A DNA stretch of 64,000 bases from Sternotherus odoratus (taxonomy: Eukaryota; Chordata; Testudines; Kinosternidae), in assembly GCA_032164245.1 (NCBI GenBank), contig JAVMKO010000010.1:30640189-30704188 (forward strand). The letters are read 5' to 3'. Below are positions 29,728-42,500 of the stretch, in pieces. Position 1 is the stretch's first letter; every line of letters begins with the position of its first letter. Both the position numbers and the translations under genes were made by a program. The notes below the pieces were generated by a model. It saw only the letters and a list, made by a program, of their open reading frames with translations, was not told where the DNA came from and did no database searches.

Positions 29728-30019
29728 ACTTTTCCCAGAAGATTTACTCAAATTAAGCCCTGGATAGGTAGGTGGGTAGGGAGACGGTGGGGGCCAGGGG
29801 AAATGGGCAAGATGGATGGGGGGCCTGGGGAGGGAATGGGGGGCAGGGGCAAGGGGGGTGTGTGTGTGGGAGCAGTGAACCCAGAGTCCAGGAGATCATT
29901 GTATTTTTCCCCTTTTAAATGGTATTGTGAGTTAAAGATCTCTGGTGAGAAGGAGGATGTTAAATGGCAATGGCATGGGCCTAACCCACGAGAGTCAGGG
30001 CTTTGGGATTCAGTTCCAG

Positions 30020-30125
30020 GCTGAGTGCGGGCTAGTGGTTAGAACAGGGGACTGCGCATCCGGACTCCTGGGTCCTCTCTTCCCAGCTCAGCATGGGAGT
30101 AGGGGCTAGTGGTTAGAGAGCTGTG
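30020..30125 (+). repeat. Two MIR-like SINE head fragments
   Basis: GGCTAGTGGTTAGA occurs twice (about 30029 and 30105), the first followed by ACTCCTGGGTCC. These are tRNA-like head blocks of MIR/CORE-SINEs, here as short pieces abutting the RCN2 promoter. Confidence 0.45.
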
Positions 30126-30129
30126 ACTC

Positions 30130-30421
30130 GAGCAGGACTCCCTCAGCGTAGGTGGAGCGGAACCCAAGTCGCTCTGATCCAGGCGGAGCCTGGCGTCGGT
30201 GGGCACCGTGATATCCCGGCCCCCTTCACAACCCCTCTCTCCCTGCAGAGGCGGTGGCGCGCCGGTGGGGGCGCTGTGTCCGGATCTGCCGCCGCATCTC
30301 CACAAAGCGAACGAGCCGCCAATCGGGCCGCCCTCACCAGCTTGTCGAGCCAGCCGGACCGGGCGGACGACAGCAGCGCCGCCGCCAGCTCTGCTCCTCC
30401 TTCGGCGGGGCCGCGGGCGCG
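30130..30421 (+). promoter_or_regulatory. RCN2: RCN2 CpG-island promoter and 5' UTR
   Basis: CpG-dense block directly upstream of the RCN2 start codon and continuing through exon 1 to about 30720. No TATA box is visible. The transcription start cannot be placed from sequence alone. Confidence 0.65.
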
Positions 30422-30553
30422 ATGCAGCCCCCGCCGCTGCTGTTGTTGGTGCTCGGGGTGCTGAGCGCGGCGTTTGGGGGACCCAGCGACCAGCACTACG
30501 TGGACGGCGAGCACCGGGCCGACTACGACCGGGAGGCGCTGCTCGGAGGCCAG
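30422..30553 (+). CDS. RCN2: RCN2 coding exon 1
   Basis: 44 codons, phase 0, donor gtgagc. It holds the signal peptide and the conserved [10 protein letters not shown] block. The start ATG is the first in frame after GC-rich 5' UTR and gives a hydrophobic leader, which supports the choice. Confidence 0.93.
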
Positions 30554-33500
30554 GTGAGCGGCCCGGGAGCCCCTCAGACCCGCACCGGTGGGCGGGGAGC
30601 GTAGGAGACAGTCAGTCCCCAGCCAGCGGGCGCGGGGCGATGACCCTGGGCTCGGTGTGCTAAGTCTGGGCGGACTCCCAGAGCAGCAGCAGCCGCCCGT
30701 CTCCCAGCGCAAGAGGCTGGGAGCGCTGCTGAAAGATGACACCCCCCCCCCTTGAGATGTTCGTCCCACCCCTTTTTTAAAATCCACGCAGGTTGTTGTG
30801 CGATGTATTTTTTTCGGGGGGAGGCGGAGGGGAGATTTTAATCTGCCCCTCTGCTCAGAAGTGGCAGGGCTGTATTGAATCAGACTTTCGGGTTAGTTCG
30901 TTCTGTGTTTTTTTCCCTCCATCCAAAGGACGAAGCAGAGGAATATGCTAAGCTCAGTCCAGAGGAACAGCAAAAGAGACTGAAGGCCATCATAAAGAAA
31001 ATTGACTTGGACTCCGATGGATTCCTTACTGAGGGTAGGGGGCTGTGTCACTGGGGAAAAAACTCACTTACATAGTGGGTAGGGATGTGAAAATAGTTCC
31101 GTGGGTACTTAAAAATCTTGAGTCAAACCTAGTAGCATAGCTGTGCCTTTCTTTGTATGCAGAGACTGTTGTGTCTCTCTGTTGCTGCTCATAGCTTTGT
31201 GAAGCTATTTCAGAGAGATAGTAACAAGGGACTGGTCAAATTTGCTGCTTCTCTCCTGTGGCTAAGCATTAAATTTGACATGTTGATTTCACTCTGGAAA
31301 AGCTATAAGAAGCAGGAAAGGCAAACAGTGGAGCTGTTAGCAGGAGAGGAATACTCAAAATGTGGAGCTGCAGTCAAAAAGTTCTGTTGTGAGAGAGAGT
31401 TCACTTTCTCACTTTCAGTTATTAGAAGGGGCAGCTGCAGGTATATCAAACATATACTGTCTAGATGAGTGTGATGTGAAAGAGGGCGTCTTCACTGTTG
31501 GGATGCTCCCCACTTTTCTATCTGCTCACATTTGTAAGGTCAGTTCTTTAGTTACAAGTGTCTAAACTCGTCAGCCAGCCCCTACAACACATCTTCCTTT
31601 AGCCTGTGCAGTATTCTTGTATTACTGTATCTACTCTTAAATTTATGTCTTAAAGTTGAAGTTCTGGGTTGCAAAGTAACTGTCTTGTACGTATCCAGAG
31701 TCCTATCTGATTTTTTCAGTGCAAAAATAAGATTTCTGCTTTTTACTCCTGTTACCCCTTCATAGTAGACACAGTTAAGAGAGAGCGAGTTAGAATCAGT
31801 TCCTTCTTAAGTTTTTTCTATGGCAGCAGTTCTCAACAAGGAGCCTGGAGGCCCCTGGGGATCTGCTAAGCAGGGCTGGCATTAGACTCACTGGGGCCGA
31901 GAGCACCACATAGGGCTGATGCCTGGGATCCTAAGCCTTGCCACCCAGGGCTGAAACCAAAGTCTGAGCACCTTAACTTCACAGGGCCCTGCTGCAAGTT
32001 ATATTCGTTCTGTATTGCTAAAAGGAATAAAGTAAAAAACTTATTTTATCATAAGCGACTCCGGTGAAAAGGTGGGAGTATAGGTGCCTTGTCACTTTTC
32101 AGAATTGCACTGGAATTTAATGGTTTTGACTAGAGATTTTTTTCTAATAATAGGAAGGGGGTGTGTGCATGAATGTGCACACGTGTTTTGGGGTTTTTAA
32201 TTTATAGAAAATATGATCTTGGGAAATATTCATTTTAATTGGGTGGCTAAGACAGCTAAGTATAAGCGGGAGAACTTGCCAATTGACTACATATTGGTGT
32301 GGGTTTTTTAATTGCTATATTTCCTTGGAAAAACAAAGCTTAATGTCTACTCCAAAAATTTATATGGCCCAGGTGGGGCTTCTTTTAAGTGGAAATCCTT
32401 TGGTGGTAGTTTCCTTTGAATAAGTAACTTTAGGGGGTAGTGATGGATTTATGTAGCTGTATGTATTGTACTTATTTATAACTAGCAAAAATACCCGGCG
32501 TTGCTCGGGGTATTTGTAATTGGAAACTGGGATGTAAAAAGACTACAATGTTTTTTATTAATACAAATTTTGTTCAGAAGTCTCATTTTGTCTAAGTAAT
32601 TTCATTCTCTTGCATTTAGATGTGGTTTCTCCGATACATTTTCGCTTTTTACGTGGCATAACGAACAGGGTCCTTTTTAAGAAAAAAAAACCTGTGTATT
32701 TAATTATGTTTGCGCTATACAACACTAAGCTCTCTGGTTATCTGTATTATTACATCATAACTATGTCACAGATGATATGTGAGCTGTGTAGTTGATGTTA
32801 ATGAGCTTTAAAGAATTTCACCCCTAGGGGGTATAAGAGGTGAGATTTTAAAAATTTTCGATTCTTACCCTGATTAGGACCCTAAAGCCTTTAACTGTAC
32901 CAAATTTCAAGTATCTAGCTGAAACGGTGTGGAAGGAGTAAGGGAACATACATACATACACACATACACGCACGCATACACCATTTGACTTTTATATATA
33001 TAGATTTGTGACTCACACTTTTCAGAAATCAAAAATCTGGTATATTGAATACTTTTTAAAATGGTAGAATTTTGTTTTGCAGAAAGTTGTCTTTATGTAG
33101 TATGCCTTTTGTACCCACAGATTTAGGTTAAACTATACTGTTTTCATTTATTTCCCTAGCTCTGTAAACAATTTTAAATAGGCATCATGGTGGAAATCAG
33201 TTTCATGCTACTAATAGTATTAATGGAGAAAGTACTGTTGCATGAGAATAACATAGGATTTTAGCTCTGGTTGGTTCTCTCTCTTGGCTGGCATGAAAAA
33301 CAGGAATATCCTATAGAAAGTGGATTTTGGTGGCACAACTGAACCCTGTTTACGAGATTGCATGTGACCATTTTAACAAGTAAAATCTTCCACTGTTTGA
33401 ATGTGAAGAAACCTTGTTTGTACTGTTTAGGAATGTAGAAAATGCAACATTTACTGTAGTTGCTTTTTGATTAAAATAAAGATTTAATTGCATTATGTGG

Positions 33501-36500
33501 CATTTCCACAGATGAGCTAAGTTCATGGATCCAGCAGTCTTTTAAGCATTATGTTACGCAAGAGGCTAAACAACAGTTTGGTGAATATGATAAAGATGGT
33601 GATGGATTAGTATCTTGGGAGGAGTACAACATTCAAATGTATGATCGTCTAATTGACTTCGATGAGAACACTGTTCTGGAAGATCAAGAAGAAGAGTCAT
33701 TTAGACAGGTAAGATACTCCAGCACCAGCTTTCACAAAGCAGTGGCAAATGGCAGCGGTGTTAGATGCTGTAGTCATTTTATTCTGTTACATCGTTAAAC
33801 ACAGTCAGAGCTGACAAACATACTGAACATTTTCAGCTGTTTGAACTAGCTGAATAGTGAAAAGGTAATAACAAAATATTGAAGTTCCTGCCAACAAAAT
33901 GAATGACAGAACAAGCCACATTTGAGAGTTGAGTAAGGTACTAATATATTGATAATGAAATCCTTGAAGCCACACCTCAGGTGGTCCCTCTCTTGGCAAT
34001 GCACTGGATTAGACCAGTGACCCATCTAGTCACTATCCTCTCTCTGATGATGACCAGTATCAGCTGCTTCAGAGGAAGGTACAAGATACCTGTAGCAAGC
34101 AACTATGGAATAACCTGCTTATAGGAAAAGTTTCTTCCTAGTCCCCATTAATTAGAGTTTAGGGCATAAGCCAAAGTATGAGTTCATATCCTTTCCTGAA
34201 TTCTGCTGTTATGAGAATACTATTCACTTCAGTGTATCTCCTGGCCCCGTGAGCTAAAGGGGGAAAAATACAAAATACTGTCAAAGGGAACCTTGACCTT
34301 GGCCCAGATAGTATGGTGGTGGGTGCTGTAAAAATGAATAATCCAGTTTATAAAATCATAGATACATATGTTATCCTGTAAACTATTGCAAGAGATAACA
34401 GCAATAGAATAGAATGTCACAGGATAAATACATTGTCTCCCTTTTGCCATTTCTATAGAAATTTGTCAAAGTTGCTGACCTTGTCCCAAAGCAAGATCTA
34501 TAACAAAGAGCTGACTTCTGTTCTACCCAATCAAAGGACTAAATCATTAATTTATTCAACAGATAATTGCTCATTATTGCTGCAATCCAGTAAAGTACTT
34601 AAGCAGATGCTTAAATGCTTTCCTGAGTTGGGCCTATACCACCTATTACTTTGGTGCATTCTGATAGAGTGTAGATCTGTTGTTCCATTCAGCCAGTTCA
34701 TTTTGCCACAAATCTGCTAAACTGCTGGAAACGATTTTGGGAATCGTAGTACAGAAAGGCTGCTGACACTGACTGCAAAGTGTTAATTAGACTTGCTCCC
34801 AGCAAGGTTAGATAGCATAGTATTAAAAAGTGGCAACATCCAAAGCTCTGTCTACACTACAGTTCTCATTGTGGCAGGGAAATCTGAAAAATTCCCTAGT
34901 TTGGACAATCCTTTAGATTACAAGACCTTTCCAGGCCACAACTTCATCTATTTCTCTTCACATCTGCTCCTTCAAGTCCAACCTGTAAGTCTCCCCTTTC
35001 TCATTTCCCACATTTGATATATATTTTGCTGCATCATCAGTGTGGGGAAACGTCTGCTCCCCACACTGACCGTCATGGATAACTCAAAATCTTTCTACAA
35101 GCAATACACTTTTAACTGGTCCCCCCAAAGTTTTGACTACTGTTTCATTTCTTTACAGTGCTAATTATGTACTGTACCCAACTGTTCTTTATTTATTTGT
35201 ATTGTACGAGCACTTAGAGGTCAACCAAGAATGTGGCCCCATTGTGGTAGGCTCTGTAAACAAACAAACAGATAAATGGTTCGGGAAAGAGAGGTAACAT
35301 CAGAACAGAGTGATGTCACGTTATCCTTGATACGTTTTTCTTTTTGAAGGGGGCTTGGTGTGATGTGTGTACAGTAAACCCTTGATTTAACGGACCTCGA
35401 TTTAACGGACTTCGGATGCAACGGACAAAATTTCTGAGCAAGTCTGATGCATCCGAAATCCATTTCTCGCGGGCGGGCTGCCGGCTCCCGGCGTCCGGCT
35501 CCCGCCAGCGGGCGGGCGGGCTGCTGGCTCCCGCCCGCGGGCGGGCTGGCTGATGGTTCCCGGCTGCCGCCTTGGTCCCAGCAGCCGGGACCCGGGCGGG
35601 CTGGCTGACGGCTCCCGGTTGCCGCCCCGGTCCCAGCAGCCGGGACCCGGGCGGGCTGGCTGACGGTTCCCGGTTGCCGCCCGGGTCCCGACAGCAGGCG
35701 GGCTGCGGAGCTGCCGCCCCGACCCTGTGGCGGTCGGGCTGCTGCTCCAACAGCTTTTTTTTATTATTATTATTATTAAATAACGGACTTTTTGATTTAA
35801 CGGACACCCCCTCGCCTGAATTAGTCCGTTAAATGGAGGTTTTACTGTATATATATTTTTTTCGCCTTCAAGTAGAGTTTTTGTTAGGAGGTGATTAGCT
35901 ACATTTTGTGTGTTGTGGAGTCACTTTTTGTATTTAATAGCTAATTCTAAATAAAGTAAAATATCAGTCTAGTAAAGCGTGGCAGTCTTGTTTTCTACTC
36001 CTCAAAATAGATTTTTCTAAGTGTACTGTCACATGTAATCAGTACTCTGAATTGTTTTAATATTTAACCCATAGCTAAGATCAACATTTCATTGGTTAAA
36101 ATAACTAAATGCAAAAACAAAACAAACACAAAGTCAGGAAGTCTGAAAGGTTCTCATAGTAACCTACCTGCATGTACTGCATATTAAAATTATTATTTTT
36201 TTAAAGTGTACACTAATCACACAACGGATTAGAGAATTCACTCTTTCCATTTGAACTATGCACAGAAGTACTATGCCTGATTCTTCTTTGCATTAAAGAA
36301 TCCATACACCCCTCTGACAGATAAGGGGTCTTTACACTTGTACCTTCTTTAAGACTCCTTTACATTGCTAGAGCAGTGTGAAGAGGCCATGATGTAAATG
36401 AGAATCAGGTGCATAGGGTGAAATGTTTTAAAGGGAAAGTTCTGACAGTGTAATGGTTACCATAATTATTGTACTACCCTCGGTAGTTTGGGGCTCAATT

Positions 36501-39500
36501 TATGCAGCAAGCCATGATCTGGATTAGTGCTTGTGGTTGGATTGGTGAATTTTGGAGGAGTAATGTGTGTGAAGAATAAACCTGCTGCTTGTTCTGGTGA
36601 CGCTACCTCTGTTTCATTTGAGGTCTGGGCCAGAAATCTGTTTTAAAGGTCTTTCCTTGGAGTCTAAAAGTAGCAAGTTTCCATTTGCACACTTGTAATA
36701 AATTACCTTAACGAAGATAATAGTCTCTGCATGAGCTATGTTAGTGTAGACATAACAGGTTCTATTAAACCCATATGTGAAACAAGGTAACGTGTTTTCT
36801 AGCTGTAAACCAGTTACTGTAGATGTCCATTGTTCTGCTTCATTAAGTGATCTAATCACATAGGTTTTCTGAAAAATTGTTGTTAGCTTCATTTAAAGGA
36901 CAAGAAACGGTTTGAAAAAGCCAATAGAGATGAAGTTCATGGTCTGAATCTGAATGAATTTATCGCTTTTGAGCATCCTGAAGAAGCTGAGTACATGACG
37001 GTAAGACTTAGGGAAAATCATTTGTTCTAAAGGTTAATGTGGATCGAGGCTGCACTTTTTAACGTCTGTAGCCCAACAAACCTTGGAAAACTTGCTTCTG
37101 AACAACTACTATTCCTTTCTCTTGAATAACATACATATATGATGTGCAAATTTCTTAGTCCTCAGTGTTGGGGTTCAGGAATCTACCCAGTAAATTAATG
37201 CAGGTGCTTTAAATAATCATACAGGAGTTGGGTTTAGATGACTCTCCCATTAGGTTGAGAGTAGTGTAATAGAATGTTCTGTTTATGATAGGGGAAGGTC
37301 TAGCTTGGAAAAGAGTCCCCATCAGAAAGATGTAGAGATCATCATAAGAGGAAGCCTTTGGAATGGGAAAGAATTAAGTGAAGGGAATATTCAGCCCTCT
37401 AAAAGGGATGCAGAAAGTCATTTTTCTGACTATAGATAAATCTTGAGGTTTGATACTAGCTGAGATGAGAGGGCATAAATCACTGTGTTGTTTTTTAAAA
37501 TGAGTCTGCCTGCAAATGTAGCAGAAACTATTTCAGCTTGCATTAGCAGACTATAGGTGAACATAGCATCTAAAATAAACCGTATAATAAAAATAAGTTT
37601 GTATAGGTCCGTACTAGTATCTACTTCTTTGGAAAGGCCTAAGACTTCTAAACATAGATTAGCAAGTAGTAAGTTAATTTCATTCACTTGAGTTGACTGG
37701 CTTGAGTGAGAATGTGAGATTTCCTAGCCTGGTAAAAGAGTTTTAGATTAGAAGTAAATTCTTAGTTTCAAGATAAAGGATGCATTTCAGCTGCTTGTGT
37801 ACATTTGATGCTTTTGTTTAAAAAGTTACTTAAATTATCTAAGTTAATTTTGATCTACTTTTAAATAGATCCTGTCAACTTGAATTCTTATCAGTTTCAA
37901 ATAGTTTAAAATTTCAGCTATCACACTGGCCCCTGTATCTCCATGCTAACTTTTGTGGTTTCACAATCATATTTTCCTATTTTTAAAAAATATTTTCCTT
38001 TCCCTTAGTGCTGTATGAAAGATCCATACAAATGGTAAAGCTGGCAATGCACACATAAGTGAAACACTTTCTTTTGTGAGGATTGTGAATAAAATGAAAA
38101 AAAAATCTGAATTTCAGTTATAATAATTTTAAGTAGTTCTAAAGATAGATGTCATATTTTCACTCACAAGTGTGATTTTTAACTGGCTACCTCTTTATAA
38201 TATGATATAATATGATTATAATATAATATGCCCTTTATAATATGATATATATATGCTCTTTATAATATGATATAATATGATTATAATATAATATGCCAGC
38301 TCCTGCCCCGACCCCCCTGGTGGGCTGTGGGCTCCAGCACCAATCCCCGCAGCGGGCGATCCAGCCACTGCAGCGGGCTGCCGGCTCCAGCCCTGATACC
38401 CGGGGCTGCGAGCCTTGACCCCGGGGCGGCGGGGCTGCGAGCCCCGACCCTGGGGTGGCGGATCGGCGGGGATGCCAGCCCCAACTCCAGAGTGGTTGGG
38501 GGGGGAACCCCAACCCTGGGGTGGCAAATTGGCAGGGCTGTAAGCCCCAACCCCAGTGCAGCAGTGGGGCTGTGAGCCAGGAGCCCAACCCCCAGACTCC
38601 AGTGCTGGCAGGTGGCTGTGAGCCTGAGCCCCAAGATTAATGTAAGTCCTGACCCCAAGCCCTGCTGGGCTGAGAGCCCCTGCACTCCCCAACCCCGATC
38701 TCTACACCAGACTGTGAACCCTGACCCCCGATTGTTTCAGGTCATTAATTACTGTCAAGTATTAAAATAAAGATTTACTTAAAAATAACTTTTCTAAAAA
38801 TATGTTTCACTCTTGATTGAAAAGCAGTGACAAAATTCATTTTAAGCAATAGGGTTTAAATCTAGTATTTAACAGTGTTAAATATCAAAAATGTGTTCTT
38901 AATTTCTAATGCGAGGGTCGCTCTCAGAGGCTTGGTGTTCAAAAGGGGTCGCCAATATAAAAGGTTTGAGAACCACTGCTAGAATCTGTAATGTTTAGTT
39001 CCTTGCTGCTGCAGAGCTAGCCACCAGAGGGAGTACAAAGTGAACCTGGCATCATTTTGTGTGACATGACTGCTGATGTTGGTGAACAAACAAGGCATGG
39101 TAAAACTAGACAAGCAGGCACATTGGCTTTAACTCCATTGGAAAATATAGTGTCAAAGGCAGATAATTTTTTTAAAGTTTCCCTAATAATTTTATTATCA
39201 AAAGGTATTTACCAAATTGGAAGCAATAGAGAATAGTTCAAATAGGTAGCAGTGCCTCTTTTAAGTTTATATTTCATATACATATCTGTTGTCTTTAATT
39301 CAATTCCAGGATTTCAAATCCAAGTATCCCTTTCAGATTTGATTTCAGTAAAAATGTGATTGCATTAAAAGTCAAATGAATATGCAGTCTGGACTTATTT
39401 CCCTCCAGGACTGGACTTGTGGCTCTTAAATTGTTGCGCTTTTCTACACTGAAAGAGAAACTGGTTTCAAATCCATAAGTGTTTAGAATATGGGATACAT

Positions 39501-42500
39501 TCTTTTAGTCCTATAGAATGCTGTATTGCTGATTTTCTTAACGTTACGTTTTTACCAACTAATGTTTCTTTCACATATACATATGCACACAAAAGGAATT
39601 TGTCATTCAAGAGGCTTTAGAAGAACATGATAAAAATGGTGATGGACTTGTGAGCCTGGAAGAATTCCTTGGTGACTACAGAAGAGATCCAAGTAAGTAA
39701 AAGGGGTGGGAGTGGGGAGAATGAACAGAAGCTTCTTTGTGCCTTCTAAGGCATGGTGACTGTTAGTTTTTAAAACTCTGAAGCAAAGAACATTCCCCCA
39801 AGCTTTCTGGATGCAGAGGAAAAGGCTTATGCCATTTAGGTGCACAGGGGCTAGTGAATCCAGTCAATCAGCTAGGACTGCTCCTCTCCCCTCCCATCCC
39901 TTGCTACCCCCTTTTCCTAAGCCCCTGAGGAAATAGAAGGGGTGTACTTGGAATCCCTAAAGGGGATTCCTTTCCTTGCACTCTGAGACAAAGCCTCTCC
40001 ACCTCTGAAGTTATAGGGTGAGGGAGGCATTCCTGATGCTTTCACACTGCAATAGGGAGGAGAAAAATCCCTTTTTTGGGGTTATAAAACCACAAATTGT
40101 CAAGGGTGACTCAGAAGCAGCTATTAATACCAGGAACAACTATTTTTGTTTTTAAATGGCTAGATTTCAAGCAAAACTTTAACTCTGCCAAAATAATTAA
40201 TATAAAGTAAATAGGCAACCCGTTGATCATTTCATAATTATAGCCTGCCCCACCTGAAGAGTCCATTTCTGCAGCATCCAGTTATGATGCAAGTTTGACT
40301 TCAACAGCAGGGGCTGCTGAGCTCAAACAAGAGCCTGTTTGCAAACAGACATCCTTTTTAATGAAGAACAAGAAAAGAGACCTCACCCATGCCTTATATG
40401 CGATGGAAACATATCTATTTCTGAATTGATTATTTTTTCTGTCTTCTGTATGATGTCAGCTTCTTTTGATGAGGTTTCATAAGGTGTCAGCTAATGCTGC
40501 ACTGTAACATTTGTTACCAGGAAAAAATTGTCTTGACAAATGGTTACTCTTTTAAATAAATTTATTGAAGAGGCAAAGAAAGGTGTAAAATAATTGACAC
40601 TCTCTCTAGAATGCCAAATACACAAAGTAAAACACCTTTCACCTATTTCAGTTAAAATTGTAATACTGCTTAATCTAAGTAAAACACTTTTGTTTCAAAG
40701 TGTGATGATTGAGTTGATTGTATCATTACATTTCTCAACTTCAATTTTAAGTTTGCAACATTAAAGTTCCATTACTGTAAGGTTTGTTTTTAATTCTGTT
40801 TACATCTATAGGAAACTGTTTTGTTGATTTAATTCAGTGAGAATGATCTGTAATGCTTGTTCTAGTGATATTACTTAATCTTAAACCTAGTCAATTTTTG
40901 CATTAGAAAAAGGAGTGAAAATCTCAAAGATACTGAATTAAGTTTGAAAAATGCTTTTTATTTAGCTGCAAATGAAGATCCAGAATGGATACTTGTCGAG
41001 AAGGATCGATTTGTTAATGATTATGACAAGGATAATGATGGGAAACTCAGTCCTCAAGAACTGCTGACTTGGGTAGTACCTAACAATCAGGGTATTGCAC
41101 AAGAGGAGGTATGAGGTTTGAGTTCATGGCTTTTGTTCAGACTTAATGAAACCTCTTGAAAATATTGTGCTACTGTGTAAAATGACCAAATATATGCTGT
41201 GTTAATTTATTCTATTGTACAAAAAAAAGTAGAATTTTACATCTTAGTAACCAAACAGTATCTAATAATGTTTTTCATAAAATTCTTATAAAATTATGAT
41301 TTTCACATTAACAAAGAATGAAGGTTGTTACAAAAATGTTGCATAGTGCAGCAGTTGGAATTCCTATGGACTATATGAATGCACGTCAGAATATAAAATT
41401 AATACAGTGGCATTTCTCAAAGGTAAATAGTCAATCTGAATTGATGGAAGATAAAGTATTTTTAGCAAAACCATGATAAAATTTTCCAAATTACTGGATA
41501 GATAACATGAATCAATTAAATATTAATACAGAGGCCAGAACATGCATTCTTCTGATAGAACTTGTTACCCTTTATCTAGCTGGATAAGTTGCTACCAATT
41601 GTGTCGTGGGTAATAGAAACCTATGTACATAAAACCAAAACAGAACCTAAGTATACCATAGTCCAAGTTTAAAATAATAAATCAGTTGAATTAGGTGTAA
41701 TGTTCTATAAGGAGTTTAAATGGATATTTGTTTTAGCCATTTTTCCTTCCTCTTATTTTTTCCTACAGACAACTGAAGCACTTAATGTCCCAACACTAAA
41801 TTGTTTGGTAAACAGTCCTCTTTCTCCCCAATAACTTTACATTAATTATTCAACTGTTCCTTCTTTTGACTGCATCAGATCATTTGACATTTCAGATTGG
41901 AGGGAAGAACCTGTTCCTCCTTCACATTTAGATCATCTTTTGTTCTTGCCTCAGAGACAGACAGCACGTTCTGTGTCAAAAAGTGTAGCACATTCTCTCT
42001 GTTGGAAAGCATGGTTACTGAAGCCACCGCTTAACATCTTTGTTGTATTGTCACCAGAAAAAAAACTTGGCCAGGAGCCCAGTATTGGCTCAACGGTTCG
42101 GGTCTTTTTTGAGGTTAAGTTGCAAAATGGTTGAAATAACATTTCTGCAAAGATAAAAGTCCAATCTTTGCCAGCAGGAACCCCCAAATCCTCATATTTC
42201 TTGCACAAATTTGATTTTTCAGGCTGCTCCATCCTTTCTTCAAGGATCATATTATTCTTGCTGAATAACTGGCTTTGTGTCTCTTTGTGTACTTTCTTTA
42301 AATCCTGTGTGGTCTTGTAACTTTTCAGTAAGTCTTTGCTTATCCAGGTGATTTTTTTTTTATTTTATTTTTTAATTTGACAGCTTGATTTTCCTGGAGG
42401 CAATAGGATTTTTCGAGCTCCATCCTGGCAAGGATTTCAGTGCATTTTTTGTACCATGGTACCTGCCTTCTTTTCCAGTACCAAGGGCTCATCTAGAGCC

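Noticed and set aside
30143..30787. 214-codon minus-strand frame
   Set aside because: It lies antisense to the RCN2 promoter and exon 1, which is firmly identified.
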